From ZC4RG30 sp040508085 (GTDB lineage: Bacteria > Pseudomonadota > Gammaproteobacteria > Steroidobacterales > Steroidobacteraceae): a DNA stretch of 64,000 bases. The stretch lies in contig JBEVNO010000149.1 in NCBI GenBank assembly GCA_040508085.1, positions 1 to 64,000 of the forward strand, given 5' to 3'. The notes under the pieces were generated by a model, which was not told where the DNA came from, ran no database searches, and worked only from the letters and a program-made list of their open reading frames with translations. Positions 51,842 to 63,270 of the stretch are shown one piece after another (positions within the stretch are counted from its first letter, which is position 1; each line of letters opens with the position of its first letter). A program made the translations under genes and the position numbers.

Positions 51842-54069
51842 AAGCCCCGCCCCAGCGACAGGTACAGCGCGTGGCGGCCGGCGGAATCGTAGCCGACCGC
51901 AAACCAGGCCGGGCCCAGGAAGGTATCGAGCCCGAAGAACAGGCTCATGTCCTTGCGCGCCGAGCCGAAACTCATGTCCGTGCGCCGTTGCCATACGTCG
52001 CCCGCTTCCAGTGATGCGCCCAGATACATCGGCACGTTCAGGAAGCCTTCGCCGCCGCCGCCCACCTTGCGGTAGTAGATGAGGCGCGCGATGGCATAGT
52101 TCGGACCAGTCAGCGCGTCGGCGGGCATGCCGGAGAGATTCAGGAAGCCGCCCAGTGGATAGTAGGTGCGCGCATCCACAAACTGCGCATCCAGCAGCGC
52201 GCCCGCCGACACCCAGGCCACCGCGGTATTCTTCTGCCAGCTGCGCGCGATGCGGTAATCGATGTGCACGGCATCGGACACCCGCTCCTGCTCGCGGTTC
52301 GATACCTGCCCGCGCCATTCCAGGCTGACGGCCTGACCGCGCCGCGGAAACGCCGGTCCGTCCTGAGTATCCAGGCTGTAGCGGGCGAAGATCTCGTTGT
52401 GCTGGAAGGACAGCGGCTCCGGCTCCACTGCCTCCCCCAGGCGCAGCCGGGAGCGGCCGATCTCGCGTTCGGCACCCACCCGCAGCTCGCTGGAGTTGCC
52501 CATCTCGCGCCCCAGCGCAACGCCATAACGCAGCGTGCGTACGCGCAGCTCGCCAACCCTGTCCTCACCGTCATACTGCGGCACAGTGCGGATCTGCAGC
52601 AGCGACGAGGGTTCGGCAAACCAGGTGCGCCGCAGGGAGAATGGCAGGTACAGCTCCGTGCCCAGCCGCGGATTGCCGCCAAGCTGGCCGTCCCAGGACC
52701 ACTCCGCGCCCAGGCTGTTGACCTCCGTCAGGATCAGCCGCAGCGCTGCATCGAAGGTGGAGCTGCCTTCGAAGTCGTCCTGCAGGCGCAGGCCGAAGCG
52801 CACGTAATTCGGTCCCCAGCCATTGCGCCTCAGGTTGATCGCAAGATCCGCCTCGTCCGGCCGCCCGCCGGTGGGCAGCAGCTGGTAGTCCAGCAGTTCC
52901 ACGCGGCCCTGGCCGTAGTAGTTGTTGATGCGCCGGGCCAGTTCGTCCTCATCCAGCTGCGCGCCCGCCAGGTCGCCGAACAGATACTGCACGATTTCAT
53001 CGGAGGTGCCGGCCTCAGGTCGGGTGCGCACACTGCGGATGTGGGGGATGCCGCTGTCGCGGCGGCGCGCGGCCACGTAATGCTCGTACTGTTCGGGCGA
53101 TACCGACAGGGCCGCGAGCTGCTCGCGCATCTGCGCCGCGGCCTGGGTGCCGGCACCGATGATGCGCGCCAGGTTCGAGAAGCCGTATGACGAGGTGTTC
53201 GGCAGATCCGGACTGACCAGCAGATCCTGCGGTGACAGCGTGGCACGCTGCTTCTCGCTCTCGCGCCGGACCAGGATGGTCAGCATCTGGTTGGCGACGT
53301 TGGCCACGGATGCCAGCCGCTCACGTTGCGCCAGCGGGAAGCCCACATCGACGACGATGACGCGGTCTACGCCCATCTGCCGCGCGATATCGATGGGCAG
53401 GTTGTTGGCGAGGCCGCCGTCCACCAGCAGCCGGCCGTCTCTTTCCACTGGCGCAAAGATGCCTGGAGCCGACATGCTGGCGCGCAAGGCCGTGGTGAGA
53501 TCGCCCTCGCCCATCACCACCGCTGCGCCGGTCTCCAGATCCGTGGCCACCGCACGGAACGGCGTGGGCAGCCGGTCGAAATCCGGGACCCCCGCCACCG
53601 GCAGCGTCAGCTGGCGCAGCAGTTGCGTCAGCTTCTGGCCCTGGATCAGGCCGGTGGGCAGGTGGAAACTGCCGTCACGGAAGCCCAGCGGGAAGCGCAC
53701 CAGGAATTCGCGGTCTTCGCGACGACTGCGGAACGGCACGCCGGCGCGGGTGGGGCGATCGGTGAAGGCGTCTTCCCAGTCTACTGTGGTGAGTTCGCGC
53801 TCGATCTGCGCTGGGGACATGCCGCTGGCATACAGGCCACCCACCACCGCGCCCATGCTGGTGCCGGCGATGGCATCGATGGGCACATGCAGCTCCTCCA
53901 GTACGCGCAGGACGCCCACATGGGCCACACCGCGGGCTCCGCCGCCGGACAGCACCAGGCCAATGCGCTGGCGCTCAGGCATGGCAGCGGGCGCCTGCTG
54001 TGCCAGCGACGGCGCCGCGGCAGAGCAAGCCAGCAACCCCACCAGCAGCATGTGGAACAGCGCGCGCAT
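51838..54069 (-). CDS. PlpD-like patatin phospholipase with outer-membrane barrel
   Basis: A 743-residue protein: signal MRALFHMLLVGLLACSAAAPS; patatin domain (35-310) with oxyanion loop GGGARG, nucleophile GTSMG and catalytic DGGLAN; a POTRA-like segment (about 325-400); and a C-terminal BamA/surface-antigen barrel ending ALYLSLGRGF. This is the type Vd autotransporter design, which exports its own lipase. The start is uncertain: ATG 54069 gives a clean signal; ATG 54108 and 54144 add residues from a 54089-54109 inverted repeat. It is divergent from icd. Confidence 0.88.
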   Translation of the reverse strand: MRALFHMLLVGLLACSAAAPSLAQQAPAAMPERQRIGLVLSGGGARGVAHVGVLRVLEELHVPIDAIAGTSMGAVVGGLYASGMSPAQIERELTTVDWEDAFTDRPTRAGVPFRSRREDREFLVRFPLGFRDGSFHLPTGLIQGQKLTQLLRQLTLPVAGVPDFDRLPTPFRAVATDLETGAAVVMGEGDLTTALRASMSAPGIFAPVERDGRLLVDGGLANNLPIDIARQMGVDRVIVVDVGFPLAQRERLASVANVANQMLTILVRRESEKQRATLSPQDLLVSPDLPNTSSYGFSNLARIIGAGTQAAAQMREQLAALSVSPEQYEHYVAARRRDSGIPHIRSVRTRPEAGTSDEIVQYLFGDLAGAQLDEDELARRINNYYGQGRVELLDYQLLPTGGRPDEADLAINLRRNGWGPNYVRFGLRLQDDFEGSSTFDAALRLILTEVNSLGAEWSWDGQLGGNPRLGTELYLPFSLRRTWFAEPSSLLQIRTVPQYDGEDRVGELRVRTLRYGVALGREMGNSSELRVGAEREIGRSRLRLGEAVEPEPLSFQHNEIFARYSLDTQDGPAFPRRGQAVSLEWRGQVSNREQERVSDAVHIDYRIARSWQKNTAVAWVSAGALLDAQFVDARTYYPLGGFLNLSGMPADALTGPNYAIARLIYYRKVGGGGEGFLNVPMYLGASLEAGDVWQRRTDMSFGSARKDMSLFFGLDTFLGPAWFAVGYDSAGRHALYLSLGRGF

Positions 54070-54088
54070 CACATCCAAGGATAATCGC

Positions 54089-54109
54089 CATGGCCGCGCC
54101 TTGGCCATG
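54089..54109. promoter_or_regulatory. Inverted repeat between patatin and icd
   Basis: CATGGCC at 54089-54095 pairs with GGCCATG at 54103-54109 around a seven-base loop. It lies in the 75-bp gap between two divergent genes. It may be an operator or an mRNA hairpin; it also holds an alternative patatin start codon. Confidence 0.3.
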
Positions 54110-54144
54110 CAAGTTAAGCTAGCGGTCTTCCCCTGGACACCCAC

Positions 54145-56338
<2,194 letters not shown>

Positions 56339-56364
<26 letters not shown>

Positions 56365-57454
56365 CCACCGGCACCTGCTGGGTGATGCAATGGATGTTGC
56401 CACCGCCCAGCAGGATCTCGCGTCCCGGCACGCCCACCACGCGGCGTTCCGGAAACACACGCTTCAGCTTCGCAACCGCGGCAGCATCGGTGCGCGCATC
56501 CAGCAGCGGCACCACGATGCCACCATTGGCGATATAGAAATTCGCGTACGAGCCGGCCAGGCGCGCACCCGCGGCACGTGGCTGCGAACCGGCCCGCACC
56601 TGCACGCCGGCGGCCTCCGCGGCTGTCATCTTCAGCGGGCCCGGTGAGGGCAGCTTGTGGATCTTCAGCCGGCGGCCGCGCGCATCACGCGCCGCCTGCA
56701 GGCGCTCCAGCGCATCGTTGGACACCCGCCACTGCGGATCGCGGCGATTCGACTCGAAACTGAGGCAGACCTCACCGGGGCGGGCGAAACAGGCAAGGTT
56801 GTCCACGTGCCCATCGGTTTCGTCGTTCACCACGCCCTCGCCCAGCCAGATGATGGTGCTGGCACCGGTGTACTCACGCAGCAGCTGCTCCAGCTGCTGC
56901 TTGCTGAACTGCGGATTGCGGTTGGGATTGAGCAGGCACTGCTCGGTGACCAGCAGCGTGCCCTGTCCGTCCGTGTGGATGGCACCGCCTTCCATCACCA
57001 GTGGCGCGCGGTAACGGTCCACCCCTTCCACCGCGGCGACCTTCTGGGCGATAAGGTCGTCCTGGTCCCAGGGGAAGTACAGGCCGCCGTTCATGCCACC
57101 CCAGGCGTTGAAGTGCCAGTCCACCGCGCGGCGCCGGCCAGCCGCATTCACGACGAAGGTCGGGCCCACATCGCGCATCCAGCAATCGTTGTTGCTGATC
57201 TCCACCACCCGCACGCCTGCACCCAGCTGCGCGCGGGCAAACTCGTAGTGGGCGGCGGACACGCCCATCGACACCGGCTCGAACTGGGAGATGGCATTGG
57301 CTACGGCGGTGAAGGCCTGCTGTGCGGGCCGCGCGCCGTCGCGCCAGTTGTCGAGGCGCTCCGGCCACAGCATCCAGGCGCCATCATGCCGATCGAATTC
57401 GGCCGGCATCCAGTAGCCGTCGGCCCTGGGGGTACGCGTCAGAGTGCGGGTCAT
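56339..57454 (-). CDS. aguA: Agmatine deiminase
   Basis: A 371-residue guanidino-modifying enzyme that turns agmatine into N-carbamoylputrescine in the putrescine pathway. Key features: MPAEFDRHDGAWMLWPER, NNDCWMRDVGPTFVV, VMEGGAIHTDGQGT, NDETDGHVDN, and the catalytic Cys in GGGNIHCITQQ near the C-terminus. The extra tail VARARRSPG lies opposite the end of icd. The usual partner aguB (N-carbamoylputrescine amidase) is not in the window. Its nearness to a polyamine ABC transporter may be functional. Confidence 0.93.
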
Positions 57455-57477
57455 GCCCGCCAGTCTAGCAGCGGCCG

Positions 57478-58218
57478 CTAGCAGCAGGTCAGCAGCGCCT
57501 GCACCTGCATGGCATCAGCCCGGGCGCACTCGACCATCGACCAGGGCAACCGCAGCGATTCAGCCGCAGCTTCAACCAGGCCTGGCGGGCAGGTGCTGGC
57601 ATGTACCAGCTCCGTGGCCAGTGCCTGCGCCATCATCAGCAGTGCGACGCTTTCCGGTCGCGTCAGGCTGTCCTGCTGCCCGCGCCAGTGGATGATGGTG
57701 AGCCGCATCTGGCCCGGCAGCATCCAGCTGCGCGTGACCCGCGATACCAGGCCCACGTCGCTGGCAGCCATGATCTCGTCCATCACCGCGCCGGCGATGC
57801 GCTGTGCGCACTGCTGCTCCGCCAGCGCCAGTGCACGCAGCGCGGCGATTTCTCCGGCACGGTGCAGCAGGCCCGCGCCGGTGAGCAATGCCACGTCGAA
57901 GCCGGCGTGCCGCGCGACCAGGCGTGCGAAGCAGGCCGTGGCCACTGCTTCGCGCCACAGCAGTTGCATCTCTGTTTCGCGTCCGGGCGCTGCAAACAAC
58001 GTGGCACGCAGCGTCTGCAGTGCACGCACCGCCAGCAGCCGCGTGGGCAGCAGCGCCAGCGGTTCCTGCAGGTAGCCTACGCACGCCGACAAGCCAATGG
58101 GCTTGGGCGGTGAACGCAGCAGCTGCGCCGCGAAAGCATTCAGGAGCTCCGGCGTATCCAGCGCCGAGGTGCGGGGCGCAGGGCGCGGCTGGAACAGGAC
58201 TGAAGAAGTTGCTGACAT
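57478..58218 (-). CDS. HDOD-domain protein
   Basis: A 246-residue cytoplasmic protein from ATG 58218. The HDOD domain, a relative of HD phosphohydrolases with altered catalytic residues, fills residues 35-235: LRSPPKPIGLSACVGYLQEPL, a central LLTGAGLLHRAGEIAALRALAL in the place of the HD/IGxLHx motif, and MQALATELVH. Such proteins act in signalling but rarely have enzyme activity. CATAAT (58226-58231, minus) ends seven bases before the ATG, so the mRNA may lack a leader. Confidence 0.8.
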   Translation of the reverse strand: MSATSSVLFQPRPAPRTSALDTPELLNAFAAQLLRSPPKPIGLSACVGYLQEPLALLPTRLLAVRALQTLRATLFAAPGRETEMQLLWREAVATACFARLVARHAGFDVALLTGAGLLHRAGEIAALRALALAEQQCAQRIAGAVMDEIMAASDVGLVSRVTRSWMLPGQMRLTIIHWRGQQDSLTRPESVALLMMAQALATELVHASTCPPGLVEAAAESLRLPWSMVECARADAMQVQALLTCC

Positions 58219-58225
58219 AACGATA

Positions 58226-58231
58226 ATTATG
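58226..58231 (-). promoter_or_regulatory. -10-like hexamer before the HDOD gene
   Basis: CATAAT on the minus strand, seven bases ahead of the ATG at 58218, within the inverted repeat CATAA-N6-TTATG (58216-58231). A start of transcription at or next to the A of the ATG would be expected. Confidence 0.35.
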
Positions 58232-58304
58232 TCGGCTGGGGCCAGTGGCCATGCAGGCCAGGATGCGGAAACCGCCAACCGCGTACCGTGGCCGGCATAT
58301 TAGG

Positions 58305-59471
58305 TTAAATAAGCTGCAGTGCCTGCTCGATGTCGGCGATCAGATCCTCCTCATCCTCCAGACCCATCGACAGCCGTACGGTGCCGGGTTCGATACCGGA
58401 AACCGCCGCAAGTTCGGGCGGCAGGTCGTACGGGCCCATCAGGCCCGGCGGTATGATCAGCGATTCAGGCGAACCCATGCTGGCCGCGATCGAGAACAGC
58501 TGCAGCGCGTCGGCAAAGCGGTCGCCGGCGGCCGCACCCGCGCGCAGGTCGAAGGAAACCACGGTGCCGAAATGCCGCATCTGTCGCGCAGCCAGTTCAT
58601 GGCGCGGGTGACGCGGCAGACCGGCGTAATGCACGCGCAGGATCTTCTCATGGGTTTCCAGGTGCCGCGCCACAGCCATCGCCGTTGCGCACTGCGCCTC
58701 GTAGCGCATCTGGTAGGTCTTCAGGCCGCGCTGGATCAGCCATGCCGCATGCGGATCAAGCACGCCGCCCAGCAGCACGAAATCCGGCCGCACGCGCCGG
58801 ATGAGTTCCGCCGAGCCGATCACCACGCCGCCCATCACGTCGCCATGCCCGGAGGCGTACTTGGTCAGGCTGTGGATGAACAGGTCGACATCGGTGGCGC
58901 CATGCTGGTGCAGCCCCGCCAGTGTGTTGTCCAGCAGAGTCAACGCACCGGTGGCGCGCGCAACGCGGGTGATGTGGGCAATGTCGGCGATGCGATTGAC
59001 CGGGTTGGTCGGGCTCTCGAAGATCACCAGCCGCGTGGGGGTGGTTTTCAGCACCCGCTCTATGCCGGCATCGTCCTGGATGGACAGCATCGTGTGGCGC
59101 ACACCAAAGCGCGCCAGCACGCGCCGGATCAGCGTGCGCGTGGGCGCATAAGTCTCGACGAAGCACAGCACATGGTCATCCGCCCTGGTCAGCGCCAGCA
59201 GCACCTGGGCGATGGCGCCGACGCCGGATGCACACACCACTGCATCCTCCCGCCCCTGCAGGTCGGCGAGCGTGCGCTCCAGCAGCCGGGTGGTGGGGTT
59301 GGCGGAACGTGAATAGAAGAATCCATCCTTCTCGCCACGCAGGCTGCGCAGCGTTTCGGCCACGGTATCGTGTTCGAACTTGACGCTCTGGTAGATGGGC
59401 GCGACCAGGGGCAGGTTGTCCGCCGGCACGGCCACCTGCGGTGGATGGACGATGCGGGTCTTCTCCTTCAT
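58305..59471 (-). CDS. Cystathionine gamma-synthase/lyase-like PLP enzyme
   Basis: A 388-residue enzyme of the Cys/Met-metabolism PLP family. From ATG 59471: IYQSVKFEHDTV, FFYSRSANPTTRLLE, phosphate-binding CASGVGAIAQVLLAL, ESPTNPVNRIADI, LLDNTLAG and the PLP Lys in HSLTKYASGHGDVMGG. The family holds cystathionine synthases, lyases, and methionine gamma-lyases; sequence alone does not separate them, but the set of neighbours (methionine-type aminotransferase) favours sulfur amino acid use. It is the last gene of the pot operon, 13 nt after the aminotransferase. Confidence 0.88.
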   Translation of the reverse strand: MKEKTRIVHPPQVAVPADNLPLVAPIYQSVKFEHDTVAETLRSLRGEKDGFFYSRSANPTTRLLERTLADLQGREDAVVCASGVGAIAQVLLALTRADDHVLCFVETYAPTRTLIRRVLARFGVRHTMLSIQDDAGIERVLKTTPTRLVIFESPTNPVNRIADIAHITRVARATGALTLLDNTLAGLHQHGATDVDLFIHSLTKYASGHGDVMGGVVIGSAELIRRVRPDFVLLGGVLDPHAAWLIQRGLKTYQMRYEAQCATAMAVARHLETHEKILRVHYAGLPRHPRHELAARQMRHFGTVVSFDLRAGAAAGDRFADALQLFSIAASMGSPESLIIPPGLMGPYDLPPELAAVSGIEPGTVRLSMGLEDEEDLIADIEQALQLI

Positions 59472-59484
59472 GGCGCCGAGCCTA

Positions 59485-60645
59485 TCACCGCAGCCGGCGC
59501 AGTCGTTCAATCGCCGCCGCAAGCGTGGCGTCCTGCTTGGCGAAGCACAGTCTGAGCAGGCTGTGCTTGACAGGCTCGCGGTAGAAGGGCGCCAGCGGAA
59601 TGGATGCCACCCCGCCCTGCTCCAGCAGCCGGCTGGCTGCAGCAGTGTCGTCCAGGCCCTGCAGCAGCTCGCAGCCGGCATAGTCCACCAGCGTGAAGTA
59701 GGTGCCCTGCGCGGGAACGACCCGGAAAGCGCTGCCGGCGAGGCCTTCTGCCAGCAATGCCCGCTTGCGGGAGAAAAAATGCGCCAGCGCCGCGAACACC
59801 TGCGGTTGCGACGCAAGATAGGCGGCAATGGCGTGCTGGAATGCGGTGGCGATGCTGAAGGTGTTGAACTGATGGACCTTGCGCAATTCGGCGCCGAGCG
59901 CGGCAGGCGCGATGCAATAGCCCACCCGCAGCCCCGTGGCGTGCAGGGACTTGCCGAAAGAATAGACCGCCAGTGAGCGCTGGCGCAGCAGTGGATGCGC
60001 CAGCACGCTGCTGTGCCGCGCACCGTCATACACTAGATGCTCGTACACCTCATCGGAGATGACGGTGAGGTCGTTCCGTTCGGCCAGCGCCGCCAGTTCC
60101 GCCATGTCCGCCTCACCCATGACCGTGCAGGCCGGATTGTGCGGGCTGTTGACGATGATGAGCCGTGTGCGGGCCGTGACGGCCGCACGCACTCGGTCCC
60201 AGTCGTAGCCGAAGGCCGGTGGCAGCAGCGGCACGTGCACGCAGCATGCGCCAGCCAGCCGCACGGCCGGGTCGTAGGAATCATAGGCGGGATCGAACAC
60301 CAGCACTTCATCGCCGGGACCGGCCAGCGCCGCAATGGCGGAGAACAGCGCCTCGGTCGCACCGACAGTGACGGTGACCTCGGTTTCCGTATCGATCTTG
60401 ACCCCATGGCGGCTCATGACCTGTTGTGCGATCTGCTCGCGCAGCGCCGGCACACCGGTCATGGGTGCGTACTGGTTGTGACCGGCCTGCATGGCGGCGG
60501 TCACCTGCGCGGTCAGCCGCGGATCAACCGGATAGTCCGGAAATCCCTGGCCCAGGTTGACGGCATCCAGCTCCGCCGCGCGCCGCGACATCACCGTGAA
60601 GATGGTGGTGCCCACGTCCGGCAGCTTGCTGGGCCGCTGGCTCAC
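59485..60645 (-). CDS. Methionine-type aminotransferase (YbdL-like)
   Basis: A 386-residue class I aminotransferase: NLGQGFPDYPVDP, YAPMTGVPALREQIA, TVTVGATEALFSAIAAL, NSPHNPACTV, SDEVYEHLVYDG, and the PLP Lys in SFGKSLHATGLRVGY. This resembles YbdL, methionine aminotransferase, and the kynurenine-oxoglutarate type. The product could feed or drain 2-oxo-4-methylthiobutanoate. It overlaps the end of the glucokinase gene by 4 nt. Confidence 0.88.
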   Translation of the reverse strand: MSQRPSKLPDVGTTIFTVMSRRAAELDAVNLGQGFPDYPVDPRLTAQVTAAMQAGHNQYAPMTGVPALREQIAQQVMSRHGVKIDTETEVTVTVGATEALFSAIAALAGPGDEVLVFDPAYDSYDPAVRLAGACCVHVPLLPPAFGYDWDRVRAAVTARTRLIIVNSPHNPACTVMGEADMAELAALAERNDLTVISDEVYEHLVYDGARHSSVLAHPLLRQRSLAVYSFGKSLHATGLRVGYCIAPAALGAELRKVHQFNTFSIATAFQHAIAAYLASQPQVFAALAHFFSRKRALLAEGLAGSAFRVVPAQGTYFTLVDYAGCELLQGLDDTAAASRLLEQGGVASIPLAPFYREPVKHSLLRLCFAKQDATLAAAIERLRRLR

Positions 60646-61400
60646 CTGACCGGGCCGGATGCGGCAAATGCCGCGCCCACTACTCCGGCTGCCGGACCGA
60701 AGTGCGCCACCCGCAGCTCGGCGCGCGAGCGCAGCAGCGGGCCGAACTGCCCATAGTTCTCACTGACCCCGCCGCCGATCACGACCAGCTCCGGCCAGAA
60801 CAGCCGGTCGATGGCATCCAGATAGGCATTCACGCGCACCGCCCAGGCGGGCCAGTCGAGCTGCTCCTCGCGCCGCACGCGCGCCGAGGCGCGCAGCTCT
60901 GCCTCTACACCGCCCACCTCCATGTGGCCGAGTTCGGTATTCGGCACCAGCTGCCCGTCGATGAACAGCGCCGAGCCGATGCCGGTGCCGAAGGTCAGCA
61001 GCATCACGGTACCCGCCACGCCACGTGCGGCCCCGGCGCGTACTTCCGCAACCCCGGCGGCATCGGCATCGTTGAGCAGCGCCACCGGCCGCGCCAGCCG
61101 CTGCGTCAGTACCTGGCCGGCGTCCATGCCGATGAGCGTATCGCGCGAAGCGAGGTTGGCAGCTGTGTGGATGACGCCGCGCCGCACGACAGATGGCAGC
61201 GCCACACCCAGCGGCGTGCCGGCAGGCTGGGTCTCGGCCAGCTCTGCCAGGGTTGCGATGAGGCCGGCGGCGGTCGCGGGAGTGGGAACGCTGCCCAGTT
61301 CTGTCTGCAGCTCACCCGAGCGCAGGTCCACCGCGGCGAACTTGATGGATGAACCTCCGACATCGGCGCCGAAGGCGACATTGGCCATGGGCGTGCTCAC
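60642..61400 (-). CDS. ppgK: Polyphosphate glucokinase (ROK family)
   Basis: A 252-residue ROK-type kinase whose best match is polyphosphate-glucose phosphotransferase: FGADVGGSSIKFAAVDL (phosphate loop), LLNDADAAGVAE with the catalytic Asp, GTGIGSALFIDGQLVPNTELGHMEV, and VIGGGVSENYGQF. It would make glucose 6-phosphate using polyphosphate or ATP. It has no ROK zinc motif, as PPGK proteins. GTG start overlaps the PotI stop by 4 nt. Its place between a polyamine transporter and amino acid enzymes is unexpected. Confidence 0.88.
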   Translation of the reverse strand: MSTPMANVAFGADVGGSSIKFAAVDLRSGELQTELGSVPTPATAAGLIATLAELAETQPAGTPLGVALPSVVRRGVIHTAANLASRDTLIGMDAGQVLTQRLARPVALLNDADAAGVAEVRAGAARGVAGTVMLLTFGTGIGSALFIDGQLVPNTELGHMEVGGVEAELRASARVRREEQLDWPAWAVRVNAYLDAIDRLFWPELVVIGGGVSENYGQFGPLLRSRAELRVAHFGPAAGVVGAAFAASGPVR

Positions 61401-62269
61401 GGCTGCCCCGATTCGGCGAGGCGCATCTCGCGCTCACGGCGTCTTTCGGCGCGCTTCATCACCACCGCCGACACCACCACCCCGGTGGCCACCACCAGCA
61501 CCATCAGGGTGGCGAGCGCGTTGACGCTGGGATTCACCCCCAGGCGCACCTTGGAGTAGATCAGCATTGGCAGCGTGTTGGAGCCGGGGCCGGCAACGAA
61601 CTGCGCCACCACCACATCATCCCAGGAAAGCGTGAACGCAAGCAGCCAGCCCGACAGCACCGCCGGGGTGATCAGGGGCAGCGTGATGCGGAAGAACACC
61701 TTGGCGGGCCTTGCGCCCAGGTCCAGCGCCGCTTCTTCCAGGGAATCATCGAAGGTCGCCAGGCGCGACTGCACCACCACCGTCACATAGGCCATCGTGA
61801 AGGTGATGTGGGCCAGCGTGATGGTGGTGACGCCGCGGTCGAACTGCCAGCCGAACAATGCCTGGAACAGCTGCTCCAGTGACACGAACAACAGCAGCAT
61901 GGACAGCCCGGTGATCACCTCCGGCATCACCAGTGGCGCCGTGGTGAGGCTCTGCAGCAGCGCGCGGCCACGGAATGGCCCGAAGCGCGCGAGCACCAGG
62001 CCCGCAAGCGTCCCCAGCACGACGGCTCCGGTGGCAGACATGGCCGCGATGCGGATGGACAACCACGCCGCCTGCAGCACGGCGCGATCCTTGAACAGCG
62101 CGCTGTACCAGCGCAGCGTCGGCGAGTTGGCCGCGTCCCACACCGTGACCAGGCGCGAATTGTTGAAGGAATAGACCACCATCGAGATGATGGGCGCGTA
62201 CAGGAACAGCAGGCCGAGCGCGAGTGCCACGTTCGGAAAGGTCAGATACTTCTGCCACTGCAGCTTCAT
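61397..62269 (-). CDS. potI: Polyamine-type ABC transporter permease (PotI/PotC)
   Basis: A 290-residue inner-membrane permease with six hydrophobic helices. The EAA loop is EEAALDLGARPAKVFFRITLP and the N-terminal segment LFLYAPIISMVVYSFNNS is typical of PotC/PotI. It pairs with PotH and the PotG ATPase to import putrescine or spermidine. Its start overlaps the PotH stop by 4 nt. No substrate-binding PotF/PotD gene is in view; it may lie upstream of the right edge. Confidence 0.9.
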   Translation of the reverse strand: MKLQWQKYLTFPNVALALGLLFLYAPIISMVVYSFNNSRLVTVWDAANSPTLRWYSALFKDRAVLQAAWLSIRIAAMSATGAVVLGTLAGLVLARFGPFRGRALLQSLTTAPLVMPEVITGLSMLLLFVSLEQLFQALFGWQFDRGVTTITLAHITFTMAYVTVVVQSRLATFDDSLEEAALDLGARPAKVFFRITLPLITPAVLSGWLLAFTLSWDDVVVAQFVAGPGSNTLPMLIYSKVRLGVNPSVNALATLMVLVVATGVVVSAVVMKRAERRREREMRLAESGQP

Positions 62270-63270
62270 CGCCGGCTCGACCGCAGCTCGCGGTTCTGCA
62301 CGTACTGGAAGATCATGATGGGCACCAGCAGCAGCAGCAGCATGGTGATCGCGACGGAACTGGCGCGCGGCCAGTCGCGGTTGCGGAAGAACTCATCGGA
62401 CAGCAGGCTTGCGATCATCAGCTGGTCGGTGCGGCCCAGCAGTGTCGGGATCACGTATTCGCCCACTGCCGGGATGAACACCAGCAGGGAGCCGGCCAGC
62501 ACTCCGGGCAATGACAGCGGCAGGGTGATGCGGAAGAACGAGCGGATGGGACCGGCGCCCAGATCCTGGGCGGCCTCCAGCAGGGTCTGGTCATGCTTTT
62601 CCAGATTGGAATACAGCGGCAGGATCATGAAAGGCAGGTAGGAATAGACGATGCCGATGTAGACCGCGAAGCTGGTGTTCATCATCGCCAGCGGCTCATT
62701 GATGATGCCGAGCCCCAGCAGCACGTTGTTGATCACGCCGTCGGTCTTCAGCAGGCCAATCCAGGCATACACGCGCAGCAGGAAGGAAGTCCAGAACGGC
62801 AGGATGATCAGCATCAGCAGCACATTGCGCGAGGACGGGCTCGCGCGGGCAATGGCATAGGCCATCGGATAGGCCACCAGCAGGCACAGCAGCGTCGAGA
62901 TCGCGGCCACCTTGACCGAATACACCCAGGCGCTCACATACAGCGGCTCATGCAGCAGGTAGCTGTAGCTGCCGAACAGCAGCTTGATCTGCAGGCCGCC
63001 ATCCTCGAGCCAGCGCACCACCGGCTCATACGGCGGCCGCCCCAGCGGCGCGAACTCCGCGAAGGAGATCTTCAGCACGATCAGGAAAGGCACCAGGAAG
63101 AACAGCACCAGCCACAGGTAAGGCACACCGGCCACCAGCCGCTGGCCGGCCCAGTTGCGGCGCACGTACTGCGACCAGCGCGGCGGACCGAAGCGGAAGA
63201 ACAGCTCCCACAGCGGCCCCGCCCTGCCGCTGCGCAGTGCCGAACGCGAGGCGGAGCCGATGCCTGCCAT
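62266..63270 (-). CDS. potH: Polyamine-type ABC transporter permease (PotH/PotB)
   Basis: A 334-residue permease with six to seven membrane helices and the EAA loop LEAAQDLGAGPIRSFFRITLP. The long N-terminal cytoplasmic segment before VAGVPYLWLVLFFLVPFLIVLKISF resembles PotH. ATG at 63268-63270 shares one base with the PotG stop (TAATG), so the two genes are translationally coupled. It forms the second half of the membrane channel with PotI. Confidence 0.9.
   Translation of the reverse strand: MAGIGSASRSALRSGRAGPLWELFFRFGPPRWSQYVRRNWAGQRLVAGVPYLWLVLFFLVPFLIVLKISFAEFAPLGRPPYEPVVRWLEDGGLQIKLLFGSYSYLLHEPLYVSAWVYSVKVAAISTLLCLLVAYPMAYAIARASPSSRNVLLMLIILPFWTSFLLRVYAWIGLLKTDGVINNVLLGLGIINEPLAMMNTSFAVYIGIVYSYLPFMILPLYSNLEKHDQTLLEAAQDLGAGPIRSFFRITLPLSLPGVLAGSLLVFIPAVGEYVIPTLLGRTDQLMIASLLSDEFFRNRDWPRASSVAITMLLLLLVPIMIFQYVQNRELRSSRR

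Noticed and set aside
54069..54144. Upstream starts for the patatin gene at 54108 and 54144.
   Set aside because: They put extra residues before a good signal peptide and run through an intergenic inverted repeat; ATG 54069 is preferred, though not certain.
58305..60029. A 574-residue version of the cystathionine-type enzyme.
   Set aside because: The added N-terminal part lies out of frame across the aminotransferase gene and has no family match; ATG 59471 gives normal length.
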